Assembly (NCBI RefSeq): GCF_015352445.1
Contig: NZ_JADKPO010000038.1
Span: 1-43,311, forward strand
DNA: 43,311 nt
Direction: 5' to 3'
Origin: Nocardioides agariphilus
GTDB lineage: Bacteria > Actinomycetota > Actinomycetes > Propionibacteriales > Nocardioidaceae
Positions 7,210 through 15,640 of the stretch are shown here, one piece after another. Each line of letters begins with the position of its first letter. Position 1 is the first letter of the stretch. A program made the position numbers and the translations under genes. A model generated the notes under the pieces. The model saw only the letters and a list, made by a program, of their open reading frames with translations. It did no database searches and was not told the DNA's origin.

Positions 7210-7284
7210 AGTGGTCGCGCCTTCCTCAACCAGCAGTGGTCGCGCCTTCCTCAACCAGCAGTGGTCGCGCCTTCCTCAACCAGC
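7210..7284 (+). repeat. Three exact 25-bp tandem repeats
   Basis: Three identical 25-bp units (AGTGGTCGCG then CCTTCCTCAACCAGC) start at 7210, 7235 and 7260. Each holds only the right half of the hairpin repeat, so the array appears to have grown by slippage from the end of the copy at 7171. It ends 8 bp before the LCP stop codon. Confidence 0.9.
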
Positions 7285-7291
7285 GGTGGGG

Positions 7292-8515
7292 CTAGTCAAC
7301 CTGCTTCTCGTCGGGGAGCTCGTCGTCGGGGTGGGCCTTGAGGTAGCGCCCGACCCGGTCGTCGAGGACGGCCTTCCAAAGCAGCCTCGCCGCCTCCTCG
7401 TCGATGATGTTGATGGCGCCGGCGACGGGGTCGGTGCGGTACTCGCCGAGCGGCAGCGTCATGAAGCGCACCTTGCTCGCGTCGACGCCACGCATGCCGA
7501 AGGCCAGGCTGCGCAAGGCTCCGGTCGACCAGCTGTCGTCGACCGTCAGGTGGTCCTTGACCGCGGAGAGCACCTCGCTCAGCTTGACCGGGTTGCCGAT
7601 CGTGCCGTCGGACAGCGTCTTGCGCAAGACGGCGCGCAGGAAGTTCTGCTGGCGGTCGATGCGCTGGAAGTCGCCGCCCTCGAGGCCGTGGCGGGTGCGT
7701 ACGTACTGCAGCGCCCGCTCACCCTCGAGGTGCTGCCACCCCTGCTCCCAGGTGACCTTCTGCTGCGTGTCGGTGAAGGTGTCGGGGATGTAGACCTCCA
7801 CGCCGCCGATCGCACGCGTCAGCTGGTTGAAGCCCGCGTAGTCGATGACCGCCATGTGCTGGATCCGCACCCCGCTGAGCTGCTCGACCGTGCGCAGCGC
7901 GCCGAACGGTCCGTAGTCGCGGAAGGCGGCGTTGATCTTGTCCTTCCCGTGCTCGACGCCCTCACCGTCGTAGATCGGGACGTAGGAGTCACGAGGCACG
8001 GAGACGACGTAGGCGGCCTTCCTGTTGGCGGGGATGTGCACCACCATCATCGTGTCGCTGTTGTAGGTGCCTGGGTCCCACGTGCCGTCGGCCAGCAGCT
8101 CCGCGACGGTCGGCTTGTCGACCAGCCGCTCGGCGTTGTCGGCTCCCATCAGCAAGATGTTGACGGCCTTGGTGGGCTTCGAGTCGGGTCGCAGGTCCTC
8201 GTTGGTGCTGAGGATCCCGTCGTCGGCCCGGGGGATCTCGGCGATCTTGGCGTTGAGCGCGTAGGCGTACCAGCCGCTCGTCGCGGCCACGACCACGGCG
8301 CCGAGGGCCAAGAGGGCGGCCCACCGGCGGTGCCCGAGGCGCCAGCGCCAGACGGCCACCCCCGCGAGTCCGAGGATGGCCATGACGACCAGCAGGACGG
8401 CTGCGTCCAGGTGGCCGTGCAGCGAGAGCCACGCGAGCAGGAGGACGTACAGAACCGGGGTGGCGACCCAGAGCGTGGGCTCGACCCACGCCCTGTTGAC
8501 CCACGACGTGCGCAT
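7292..8515 (-). CDS. LytR-CpsA-Psr (LCP) family cell-wall ligase
   Basis: 407 residues. Three hydrophobic segments near residues 14-31, 37-54 and 66-84 anchor an extracytoplasmic LCP domain from about residue 118 (VNILLMGAD, SDTMMVVHIP, VSVPRDSYVPI, KINAAFRDYGP, RTRHGLEGGDFQRIDRQQ). LCP proteins transfer undecaprenyl-linked glycopolymers to peptidoglycan. The conserved arginines (PRDS, RTRHG, RIDRQ) that bind the pyrophosphate are present. ATG start. The gene stands alone, convergent with the amidohydrolase and divergent from the aldehyde dehydrogenase, with no glycan genes beside it. The family is clear; the glycopolymer is unknown. Confidence 0.9.
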   Translation of the reverse strand: MRTSWVNRAWVEPTLWVATPVLYVLLLAWLSLHGHLDAAVLLVVMAILGLAGVAVWRWRLGHRRWAALLALGAVVVAATSGWYAYALNAKIAEIPRADDGILSTNEDLRPDSKPTKAVNILLMGADNAERLVDKPTVAELLADGTWDPGTYNSDTMMVVHIPANRKAAYVVSVPRDSYVPIYDGEGVEHGKDKINAAFRDYGPFGALRTVEQLSGVRIQHMAVIDYAGFNQLTRAIGGVEVYIPDTFTDTQQKVTWEQGWQHLEGERALQYVRTRHGLEGGDFQRIDRQQNFLRAVLRKTLSDGTIGNPVKLSEVLSAVKDHLTVDDSWSTGALRSLAFGMRGVDASKVRFMTLPLGEYRTDPVAGAINIIDEEAARLLWKAVLDDRVGRYLKAHPDDELPDEKQVD

Positions 8516-8688
8516 CTGACTCCTTGTGCGGTCCTAGGTTCGGGATCCGCCGTCTCGACGCGGGTCGATGTGCGGTTCTCGTTCTGTCCAGTACCCGCGA
8601 CGGAGGTTTCCGTGCGTGACTGCCCTACAGAATTGCTGACCGCCTCGCTAGGCTCCCCCCAACACGAGGCTTCCCGAGGGGATACAGC

Positions 8689-10125
8689 ATGGCTGACCAG
8701 GCTTTCAAGAACGTCATCAACGGCGAGCTCGTCGACAGCGTGTCGGGAGAGCGTTACGACGTGATCGACCCCACCACCGGGGCGGTCTACGCGACCGCGC
8801 CGATGTCGGGTGCCGCAGACGTCGACCGGGCCTACGCGGCCGCCGCCGACGCGTTCGAGGGCTGGGGCGACTCCACCCCGCAGGACCGTTCCAACGCACT
8901 GCTCAAGATCGCCGACGCGATCGAGCGGCGCGCGGAGGAGATCAACGCGGTCGAGTCCAAGGACACCGGCAAGCCGCTGGGTCTGACCATGTCGGAGGAG
9001 ATGCCCTACGCCTCTGACCACTTCCGGTTCTTCGCGGGTGCCGCGCGCATCCTGGAGGGTCGCTCGGCCGGCGAGTACATGGCCGGCCACACCTCCTACG
9101 TGCGCCGGGAGCCGATCGGCGTCATCGGCCAGGTGACCCCGTGGAACTACCCGCTGATGATGATGATCTGGAAGATCGCCCCGGCGCTGGCCGCAGGCAA
9201 CACGGTCGTCCTCAAGCCCAGTGACACCACGCCCGCGAGCTCGACGCTGCTGGGCGAGCTGGCCCAGGAGTTCCTGCCTCCGGGCGTGCTCAACATCGTG
9301 TGCGGCGACCGCGACACGGGTCGCGCGCTGATCGAGCACAAGACCCCGCAGATGGTGGCGATCACCGGTTCGGTGCGGGCGGGCATGGAGGTCGCGAAGT
9401 CAGCCTCCAGCGACCTCAAGCGTGTGCACCTCGAGCTGGGCGGCAAGGCGCCCGTGGTGGTCTTCGACGATGCTGACGTCGAGGCCGCGGCGGAGGCGAT
9501 CGCTGTCGCCGGCTACTTCAACGCCGGCCAGGACTGCACGGCGGCCACCCGGGTGATCGCCGGCCCGGGGGTCCACGACGACTTCGTCGCCGCGCTGACC
9601 GAGCAGGCCAAGAGCACCAAGACCGGTATGCCCGATGACGAGGACGTGCTCTACGGCCCGGTCAACAACGCCAACCAGCTCAGCCACGTCTCGGGCATGG
9701 TCGACCGGCTGCCCGACCACGCGACCCTCAACACCGGCGGTCACCAGCAGGGAGAGGCCGGCTACTTCTACGAGCCGACCGTGGTCTCCGGTCTCAAGCA
9801 GGACGACGAGCAGATCCAGACCGAGATCTTCGGCCCCGTCATCACGGTGCAGAAGTTCTCCGACGAGGCCGAGGCGTTGCGCTGGGCCAACGGCGTCCAG
9901 TACGGCCTGGCCTCCTCGGTCTGGACCAAGGACCACGCGCGGGCGATGCGGATGTCCAAGAAGCTCGACTTCGGCTGCGTGTGGGTCAACACCCACATTC
10001 CCTTCGTCTCCGAGATGCCCCACGGCGGCTTCAAGCACTCGGGCTACGGCAAGGACCTCTCGGTCTACGGCTTCGAGGACTACACGCGCATCAAGCACGT
10101 GATGCACTTCCTCGGCGAGGCGTGA
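8689..10125 (+). CDS. 4-aminobutanal (gamma-aminobutyraldehyde) dehydrogenase
   Basis: 478 residues of the NAD(P)-dependent aldehyde dehydrogenase family. The general base E249 is in LELGGKAP and the catalytic C283 in NAGQDCTAAT; PWNYPLMM and GFKHSGYGKDLS are also present. The AGQDCTAATRV pattern and overall sequence resemble PatD-type enzymes, which oxidise 4-aminobutanal/1-pyrroline to GABA. GAGGGG lies 7 bp before the ATG. The stop codon overlaps a possible GTG of the next gene, so translation is probably coupled. It links the upstream diamine aminotransferase and agmatinase to gabT at 14220. The exact aldehyde is inferred. Confidence 0.88.
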   Translation: MADQAFKNVINGELVDSVSGERYDVIDPTTGAVYATAPMSGAADVDRAYAAAADAFEGWGDSTPQDRSNALLKIADAIERRAEEINAVESKDTGKPLGLTMSEEMPYASDHFRFFAGAARILEGRSAGEYMAGHTSYVRREPIGVIGQVTPWNYPLMMMIWKIAPALAAGNTVVLKPSDTTPASSTLLGELAQEFLPPGVLNIVCGDRDTGRALIEHKTPQMVAITGSVRAGMEVAKSASSDLKRVHLELGGKAPVVVFDDADVEAAAEAIAVAGYFNAGQDCTAATRVIAGPGVHDDFVAALTEQAKSTKTGMPDDEDVLYGPVNNANQLSHVSGMVDRLPDHATLNTGGHQQGEAGYFYEPTVVSGLKQDDEQIQTEIFGPVITVQKFSDEAEALRWANGVQYGLASSVWTKDHARAMRMSKKLDFGCVWVNTHIPFVSEMPHGGFKHSGYGKDLSVYGFEDYTRIKHVMHFLGEA

Positions 10126-10133
10126 ACTCCTCG

Positions 10134-11351
10134 ATGCGCATCCTCCTGATCGGCGCCGGAGGCGTCGGCGCCGCGTTCGCATCCATCGCGGCTCGCCGAG
10201 ACTTCTTCGAGCAGATCGTCATCGCCGACTACGACGCCTCGCGTGCGGAGAAGGCGGCGGCCCAGGACGACCGGTACGCCGCCGCACAGGTCGACGCGTC
10301 CTCTCAGGAGTCGGTGGCGGCCCTCGTGCGCGAGCACGGCATCACCCACGTGATGAACGCCGTCGACCCGGTGTTCAACATGTCGATCTTCAACGGCGCC
10401 TACGACGCCGGGGCCGACTACCTCGACATGGCGATGTCGCTGTCCAAGCCGCACCCCGAGTCGCCCTACGAGAAGACCGGGGTCAAGCTCGGCGACGAGC
10501 AGTTCGCGGTCGCGGGGCAGTGGGAGTCGGCGGGCCGCCTCGCCCTGGTCGGCATCGGTGTCGAGCCGGGGCTGTCAGACGTCTTCGCGCGCTACGCCGC
10601 TGACCACCTGTTCTCCGAGATCGACGAGCTCGGCACTCGCGACGGAGCCAACCTGGTGGTGACCGACGACGACGGCAACGAGATCTTCGCGCCGTCGTTC
10701 TCGATGTGGACCACGATCGAGGAGTGCCTCAACCCGCCCGTCATCTGGCAAGACGGCGAGTGGCACACGACCGCACCGTTCTCCGAGCCAGAGGTCTTCG
10801 ACTTCCCCGAGGGGATCGGGCCGGTCGAGTGCGTCAACGTGGAGCACGAGGAGGTGCTCCTGATGCCGCGCTGGGTCGACTGCAAGCGGGCGACCTTCAA
10901 GTACGGCTTGGGCGATGAGTTCATCAACATCCTCAAGGTGCTCAACACCCTGGGCCTCGACCGCACCGAGAAGGTTCGCGTCAAGGGGGTCGAGGTCAGC
11001 CCCCGCGACGTGGTGGCTGCCGTGCTGCCGGACCCGGCGACCGTGGGGCCGCGGATGAAGGGCAAGACGTGTGCTGGTCTATGGGTGACCGGCACGGCCA
11101 AGGACGGGGAACCACGCTCGACGTACCTCTACCACGTCGTCGACAACGAGCAGACGATGGCCGAGTACGGCCACCAGTGCGTGGTGTGGCAGACCGCGAT
11201 CAACCCGGTGGTCGCCTTGGAGCTGCTGGCCAAGGGCACCTGGTCGGGTGCCGGCGTGCTCGGCCCCGAGGCGTTCGACGCGGTGCCCTTCCTCGACCTG
11301 CTGACCGCCTACGGCTCACCGTGGGGACAGCTGGAGCTCGACACGGTCTGA
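10134..11351 (+). CDS. Saccharopine/carboxynorspermidine dehydrogenase-like oxidoreductase
   Basis: About 405 residues with an N-terminal Rossmann motif (MRILLIGAGGVGAAF). The middle and end follow the saccharopine dehydrogenase-like fold: GIGVEPGLSDVFARYAADHLF, VLPDPATVGPRMKGKTCAGLWV, and a C-terminal block of the form GTWSGAGVLGPEAFDAVPFLDLL. From memory these align in order with carboxynorspermidine dehydrogenase of Vibrio, a polyamine enzyme. Together with the overlapping 4-aminobutanal dehydrogenase, this suggests a role in polyamine or aminoaldehyde metabolism; the substrate is unknown. The ATG at 10134 is preferred because it leads straight into the Rossmann strand; a GTG at 10122 would overlap the previous stop codon. 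Confidence 0.75.
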   Translation: MRILLIGAGGVGAAFASIAARRDFFEQIVIADYDASRAEKAAAQDDRYAAAQVDASSQESVAALVREHGITHVMNAVDPVFNMSIFNGAYDAGADYLDMAMSLSKPHPESPYEKTGVKLGDEQFAVAGQWESAGRLALVGIGVEPGLSDVFARYAADHLFSEIDELGTRDGANLVVTDDDGNEIFAPSFSMWTTIEECLNPPVIWQDGEWHTTAPFSEPEVFDFPEGIGPVECVNVEHEEVLLMPRWVDCKRATFKYGLGDEFINILKVLNTLGLDRTEKVRVKGVEVSPRDVVAAVLPDPATVGPRMKGKTCAGLWVTGTAKDGEPRSTYLYHVVDNEQTMAEYGHQCVVWQTAINPVVALELLAKGTWSGAGVLGPEAFDAVPFLDLLTAYGSPWGQLELDTV

Positions 11352-11382
11352 GACGCCAGGCCAGCCGAGAAGGCGGCCGGCG

Positions 11383-12435
11383 CTAGGCCGACAGCGCCTC
11401 GCTGAGCAGTCTCAGGGTCGCCTCGCGTGCCGGGGACCGGTCGGCGGGCGCGCCCACGTGGGCGCCCGCAACGGGGTGCAGCATGACCTCGTCGATGTCG
11501 AAGGTCGAGGCGAGCTCGCGCACCTGCTTGGCTGCTGAGTCCGGCGTGCCGACGACCCAGCGACCCAGCATCGCGTGCGCCAGCGCCTGGTGCTGCTCGG
11601 CGAGCCCGCGGGCCTCGGCGTCCTCGACCAGTGGCTGCGGAGCCAGCGGCTGGCCGGTGCGGAGCGCGACCATGGCCAGCAGGTTGGGCAGCGCGAGGCG
11701 GTCGGCCTCGTCCTGCGTCTGCGCCACGACGGCGTTGACCGTCAAGAACGTGCGGGGCTCCGGGTGCGCCTCCGATGCCACGTAGCCCTCGCGGTACAAC
11801 GCGAGCGCCTCCGCGGTGCCGTTACCGGAGAAGTGGTGGGCGAAGACGTACGGCAGCCCCTTGCTCGCCGCGAGCCGCGCGGAGAAGTCGGAGGAGCCGA
11901 GAAGCCAGACCGTCGGTGTGCTGACGGCGTGAGGCGTGGCGTTGAGCGCGTGCAGGCGGCCACCGACGTCGAGCCCTGCGCCGCCGGGGGAGAGCATCGT
12001 GCGGATGTTGTCGACGTACGTCGGGAAGTGCTCGGCTGCGTCGGCCTCGACGCCGCCACCGCCATGGCGCAGCGCCCAGGCGGTGACCTGGTCGGTGCCG
12101 GGAGCCCGCCCGAGGCCGAGGTCGATGCGGCCCGGATGCGCGGCCTCCAGGAGGGCGAACTGCTCGGCCACGACCAGAGGCGCGTGGTTCGGCAGCATCA
12201 CCCCGCCCGAGCCGACCCGGATGCGCTCGGTCGCAGCGGCGACCATCGCGATCAGGACCGGCGGGTTGGTCGCGGCGACCGCCGGCATGTTGTGGTGCTC
12301 GGCGAGCCAGTACCTGCGCAAGCCGAGCTCGTCGGCAACGCGGGCCAGGGATCGCGTCGCCGCCAGCGCGTCTCCGGACGTCTGGTCGGAGCGAACGGGG
12401 ACGAGGTCGAGGACCGACAGGGCTGGCGAGGTCAC
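11383..12435 (-). CDS. LLM-class flavin-dependent oxidoreductase (MsnO8-like)
   Basis: 350 residues of the bacterial-luciferase-like family. Visible hallmarks are [18 protein letters not shown] at the N terminus, [40 protein letters not shown], and [13 protein letters not shown]. These match the common MsnO8-type subgroup, whose members are FMN/F420-linked monooxygenases or reductases with mostly unknown substrates. The start is GTG, 38 bp after argS on the same strand, so it may be read with gabT and argS. Nothing in the neighbourhood fixes the substrate. Confidence 0.85.
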   Translation of the reverse strand: MTSPALSVLDLVPVRSDQTSGDALAATRSLARVADELGLRRYWLAEHHNMPAVAATNPPVLIAMVAAATERIRVGSGGVMLPNHAPLVVAEQFALLEAAHPGRIDLGLGRAPGTDQVTAWALRHGGGGVEADAAEHFPTYVDNIRTMLSPGGAGLDVGGRLHALNATPHAVSTPTVWLLGSSDFSARLAASKGLPYVFAHHFSGNGTAEALALYREGYVASEAHPEPRTFLTVNAVVAQTQDEADRLALPNLLAMVALRTGQPLAPQPLVEDAEARGLAEQHQALAHAMLGRWVVGTPDSAAKQVRELASTFDIDEVMLHPVAGAHVGAPADRSPAREATLRLLSEALSA

Positions 12436-12473
12436 GGGTGGTCAACCCACGCGACCCGCAGCCTGTTCCGTGC

Positions 12474-14198
12474 CTACATCTGCTCGGGTCGTGGGATCCC
12501 CAGCAGGTCGAGGCCCTGGTCGAGCACGGCAAGCGTTGCGGCACACAAGGCGAGACGCGAAGCGCGGGTGTCACCCTCAGCCTTGAGCACGGGGCACTCG
12601 TCGTAGAACGACGAGAACAGCTGGGCGAGGTCGAAGAGGTAGCCGCACAACCGGTGCGGCTCGAGCAGGTCGCCGACCTGGAGGACAACCTCGCCGAAGT
12701 CCAACAGACGAAGCGCGAGCGCGCGTTCGGCGGGCTCGGTGACGACGACCGTCGCGTCTGCCTGAGCCGGCGTGAGCCCTGCCTTGCGGAAGATCGAGCG
12801 GATGCGGGCGGCGGCGTACTGGAGGTACGGCCCGGTGTTGCCAGTGAGCGTGACCATCCGGTCGAGGTCGAAGACGTAGTCGCTGTCGTGGGCGACGGCC
12901 AGGTCGGCGTACTTCACGGCGCCGATGCCGACCTGGGGTGCGATGGCCGCGCGGACGTCCTCGGCGAGGTCGGGTCGCGCCTGGTCCACGACCGACCGGG
13001 CCGTCGAGACCGCGTCGGTCAGCAGGTCCATCAGCTTCAGTGGCTTGCCCGAACGCGTGCGCAGCAGCTTGCGGTCCTCGCCCAGCACGCTGCCGATCTG
13101 CACGTGCACGACCTCGACGTCGTCGGTCAGCCAGCCCGCCTTGCGGGCCGTGTCCCAGACCATGTTGAGGTGCAGCGCCTGCGTCACGCCGATGACGTAG
13201 AGGATCCGGTCGGCCTTCATGTCGCGCACGCGGCGCCGGATGGTCGCCAGGTCTGTCGTCGCGTACCCGTAGCCGCCGTCGGACTTGCGGATGATCAACG
13301 GGACGGGCTTTCCCTCGCGGCCGAGGTAGCCGTCGAGGAACACGCACAGGGCGCCGTCGCTGATCGTCGCGATGCCCCGCTCTTCGAGCTCCTCGCAGAT
13401 CTCGGCGAGCTCGTCGTTGTAGGTCGACTCACCTGCGAGGTCGTCGTCGGTCAGCGTCACGCCGAGGGTGGCGTAGATGCGGTTGAAGTACTGCTTGGAC
13501 AGGTCGACGAGCTCGTGCCAGTGCCGCAAGGTGTCCTCGTCGCCGCCCTGCAGCATCACCACCCGGGCCCGCGCGCGGGTGGCGAACTCCGGGTCGCTGG
13601 CGAACTGCGCGTTGGCGGCGGCGTAGAACGCGTTGGGGTCCGAGACCATCAGCAACGCCTCGGGTGAGTCCTCGCCCACGTCGAGCAGGTGCTCGATGAG
13701 CATGCCGAACATCGTGCCCCAGTCACCGACATGGTTCTGCCTGATCACCCGGTGGCCGAGGTGCTCCAACGTCCGGACCAGCGCGTCGCCGACGACGGTC
13801 GTGCGCAGGTGGCCGACGTGCATCTCCTTGGCCACGTTGGGAGCCGAGTAGTCGACGGGGATCGTCTGTGGCTGTTGCAGAGGTACGCCGAGGCGCGCGT
13901 CGAGCGCGTCGACCTGAGCGGCGATCCAGGCGTCGTGGAGCCGCAGGTTCACGAATCCTGGCCCGCTGATCTCGGGCGCGTCTGCGATGTCGTCGATGTC
14001 GAGCGCGTCCACGATCCGCTGCGCGACCGCGCGCGGGTTGTCGCCGAGACGCTTGGCCAAGGCCAGCGCGGCGTTCGCCTGGAAGTCCGCGAACTGGCTG
14101 GGCCGGATGACCGGGTCGGTGCCGGCGTACTCCTCGCCGAACGCCGTCTCGAGCGCGGACTGGAAGCGTTCGGTCAGGACCTGGACGGGGCTGGGCAC
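12474..14198 (-). CDS. argS: Arginyl-tRNA synthetase
   Basis: 574 residues, full length. The N-terminal Add1 domain leads into DYSAPNVAKEMHVGHLR, where HVGH (127-130) is the class I HIGH signature. The catalytic core contains QNHVGDWGTMFGML, and the C-terminal DALR anticodon domain ends in the usual LLGIPRPEQM. It charges tRNA-Arg with arginine. The start is GTG, 21 bp downstream of gabT, an unusual place for a housekeeping synthetase. It could have its own promoter inside gabT. In many actinobacteria argS is followed by lysA and hom, which are absent here. Confidence 0.96.
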   Translation of the reverse strand: MPSPVQVLTERFQSALETAFGEEYAGTDPVIRPSQFADFQANAALALAKRLGDNPRAVAQRIVDALDIDDIADAPEISGPGFVNLRLHDAWIAAQVDALDARLGVPLQQPQTIPVDYSAPNVAKEMHVGHLRTTVVGDALVRTLEHLGHRVIRQNHVGDWGTMFGMLIEHLLDVGEDSPEALLMVSDPNAFYAAANAQFASDPEFATRARARVVMLQGGDEDTLRHWHELVDLSKQYFNRIYATLGVTLTDDDLAGESTYNDELAEICEELEERGIATISDGALCVFLDGYLGREGKPVPLIIRKSDGGYGYATTDLATIRRRVRDMKADRILYVIGVTQALHLNMVWDTARKAGWLTDDVEVVHVQIGSVLGEDRKLLRTRSGKPLKLMDLLTDAVSTARSVVDQARPDLAEDVRAAIAPQVGIGAVKYADLAVAHDSDYVFDLDRMVTLTGNTGPYLQYAAARIRSIFRKAGLTPAQADATVVVTEPAERALALRLLDFGEVVLQVGDLLEPHRLCGYLFDLAQLFSSFYDECPVLKAEGDTRASRLALCAATLAVLDQGLDLLGIPRPEQM

Positions 14199-14219
14199 CC
14201 GTTCAGGCTATCGATGGGA

Positions 14220-15575
14220 CTAGGCCGTCGCGGCGAACGCCTCCGCCACCACGTCGAAGGCCTCCTCGAGCAGAGCATCGGAGATGACCAGCGGCGGCAG
14301 GAACCTGAACACGTTGCCCCAGGTGCCACACGTCAAGGTGACGACGCCGGACTTGTGGCAGTACGCCGAGACCGCGGCCGCGCGGGCGGCGTCGGGGTCC
14401 TTGGTGCCCGGGGCGCACAGCTCGATGGCCTGCATCGCCCCGCGACCGCGGATGTCGGCGATCACCGCGTGCTCGGCGGCGAGCTTCTCGAGGCGGCCGC
14501 GGATCAGGGTGCCGATCTCCAGGGCGCGGGCGTCGAGGCGGTGCTCCTTCATCTCGGCGATCGAGCCGAGGGCGGCGGCACAGGCGACCGGGTTGCCGCC
14601 GTAGGTGCCCCCCAGGCCGCCGACGTGCACGGAGTCCATGATCTCGGCGCGACCAGTGACGCCGGCCAGCGGCAGGCCCCCGGCGATCCCCTTGGCGGTG
14701 GTGACCAGGTCGGGGATGACACCCTCGTCGTCGACGGCGAACCATGCGCCGGTGCGGCAGAAGCCGGACTGGATCTCGTCGGCGATGAACAGCACGCCGT
14801 TGTCCTTCGCCCAGGCCGCCAGCGCGGGCAGGAAGCCGGGTGCCGGCTCGATGAACCCGCCCTCGCCGAGGATCGGCTCGATCGCGATGCAGGCCAGGTT
14901 GGCGACGCCGACCTGCTTGTCGAGGTGGTCGATGGCGCGGGCGGCGGCCTCCTCGCCGGAGAGCCCGTCGCGGAACGGGTAGGACATCGGCGCGCGGTAG
15001 ATCTCCGAGGCGAACGGTCCGAAGCCGTTCTTGTACGGCATGTTCTTGGCGGTCATCGCCATCGTCAGGTTGGTGCGGCCGTGGTAGGCGTGGTCGAAGA
15101 CCCCGACCGCGTCGCGGCCGGTGGCGACCCGCGCGATCTTGACGGCGTTCTCGACGGCCTCGGCACCTGAGTTGAACAGGGCGCTCTTCTTCGCGTGGTC
15201 GCCGGGGGTCAGCTCGGCGAGGGCCTCGCAGACCTCGACGTACCCGGCGTACGGCGTGACCATGAAGCAGGTGTGGGTGAACGCGGCCACCTGCTCGGTG
15301 ACGGCACGGACGACACCCGGCGCGGCGTTGCCGACCGAGACCACCGCGATGCCCGAGCCCAGGTCGATCAGCGAGTTGCCGTCGGCATCGACGATGACGC
15401 CTCCGCCGGCGGCCTCCACGAAGACCGGTAGCGTCGTGCCGACCCCGTCGGCCACCGCGGCCTTCTTCCGGGCCAGCAGCTCGGTCGAGCGCGGGCCGGG
15501 GATGTCGGTGACGAGGCGGCGCTCCTGCGGGAGAGCGGGGCCACCGGTGCGGGTCTGGGAGAGGGCCTGGGTCAT
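14220..15575 (-). CDS. gabT: 4-aminobutyrate aminotransferase
   Basis: 451 residues, class III PLP aminotransferase of the GabT type. The PLP lysine is K295 in VTTAKGIAGGLPLAG; FNSGAEAVENAVKIAR, HAYHGRTNLTMAMTAK, IADEIQSGFCRTG and GTYGGNPVACAAAL are all present. It converts GABA and 2-oxoglutarate to succinate semialdehyde and glutamate, completing the putrescine branch begun upstream. The ATG start lies 65 bp from the divergent gene at 15641. Succinate semialdehyde dehydrogenase is not in the window. The motif set separates it clearly from the other class III enzyme at 2835. Confidence 0.93.
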   Translation of the reverse strand: MTQALSQTRTGGPALPQERRLVTDIPGPRSTELLARKKAAVADGVGTTLPVFVEAAGGGVIVDADGNSLIDLGSGIAVVSVGNAAPGVVRAVTEQVAAFTHTCFMVTPYAGYVEVCEALAELTPGDHAKKSALFNSGAEAVENAVKIARVATGRDAVGVFDHAYHGRTNLTMAMTAKNMPYKNGFGPFASEIYRAPMSYPFRDGLSGEEAAARAIDHLDKQVGVANLACIAIEPILGEGGFIEPAPGFLPALAAWAKDNGVLFIADEIQSGFCRTGAWFAVDDEGVIPDLVTTAKGIAGGLPLAGVTGRAEIMDSVHVGGLGGTYGGNPVACAAALGSIAEMKEHRLDARALEIGTLIRGRLEKLAAEHAVIADIRGRGAMQAIELCAPGTKDPDAARAAAVSAYCHKSGVVTLTCGTWGNVFRFLPPLVISDALLEEAFDVVAEAFAATA

Positions 15576-15640
15576 GCCGCAAATGTAGGGAATCCGTAGC
15601 GGTGATCACCAGGGCAGTACGGAAACGAGAGAGTGCGACC

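Noticed and set aside
7120-7291. Transposon or insertion sequence between convergent genes
   Set aside because: Only repeat units without any transposase or target-site duplication were found; the inverted pair of hairpin copies explains the symmetry.
13689-15170. Long plus-strand frame opposite argS and gabT
   Set aside because: It spans two recognised genes on the other strand, and its translation has no motif; typical GC-rich antisense frame.
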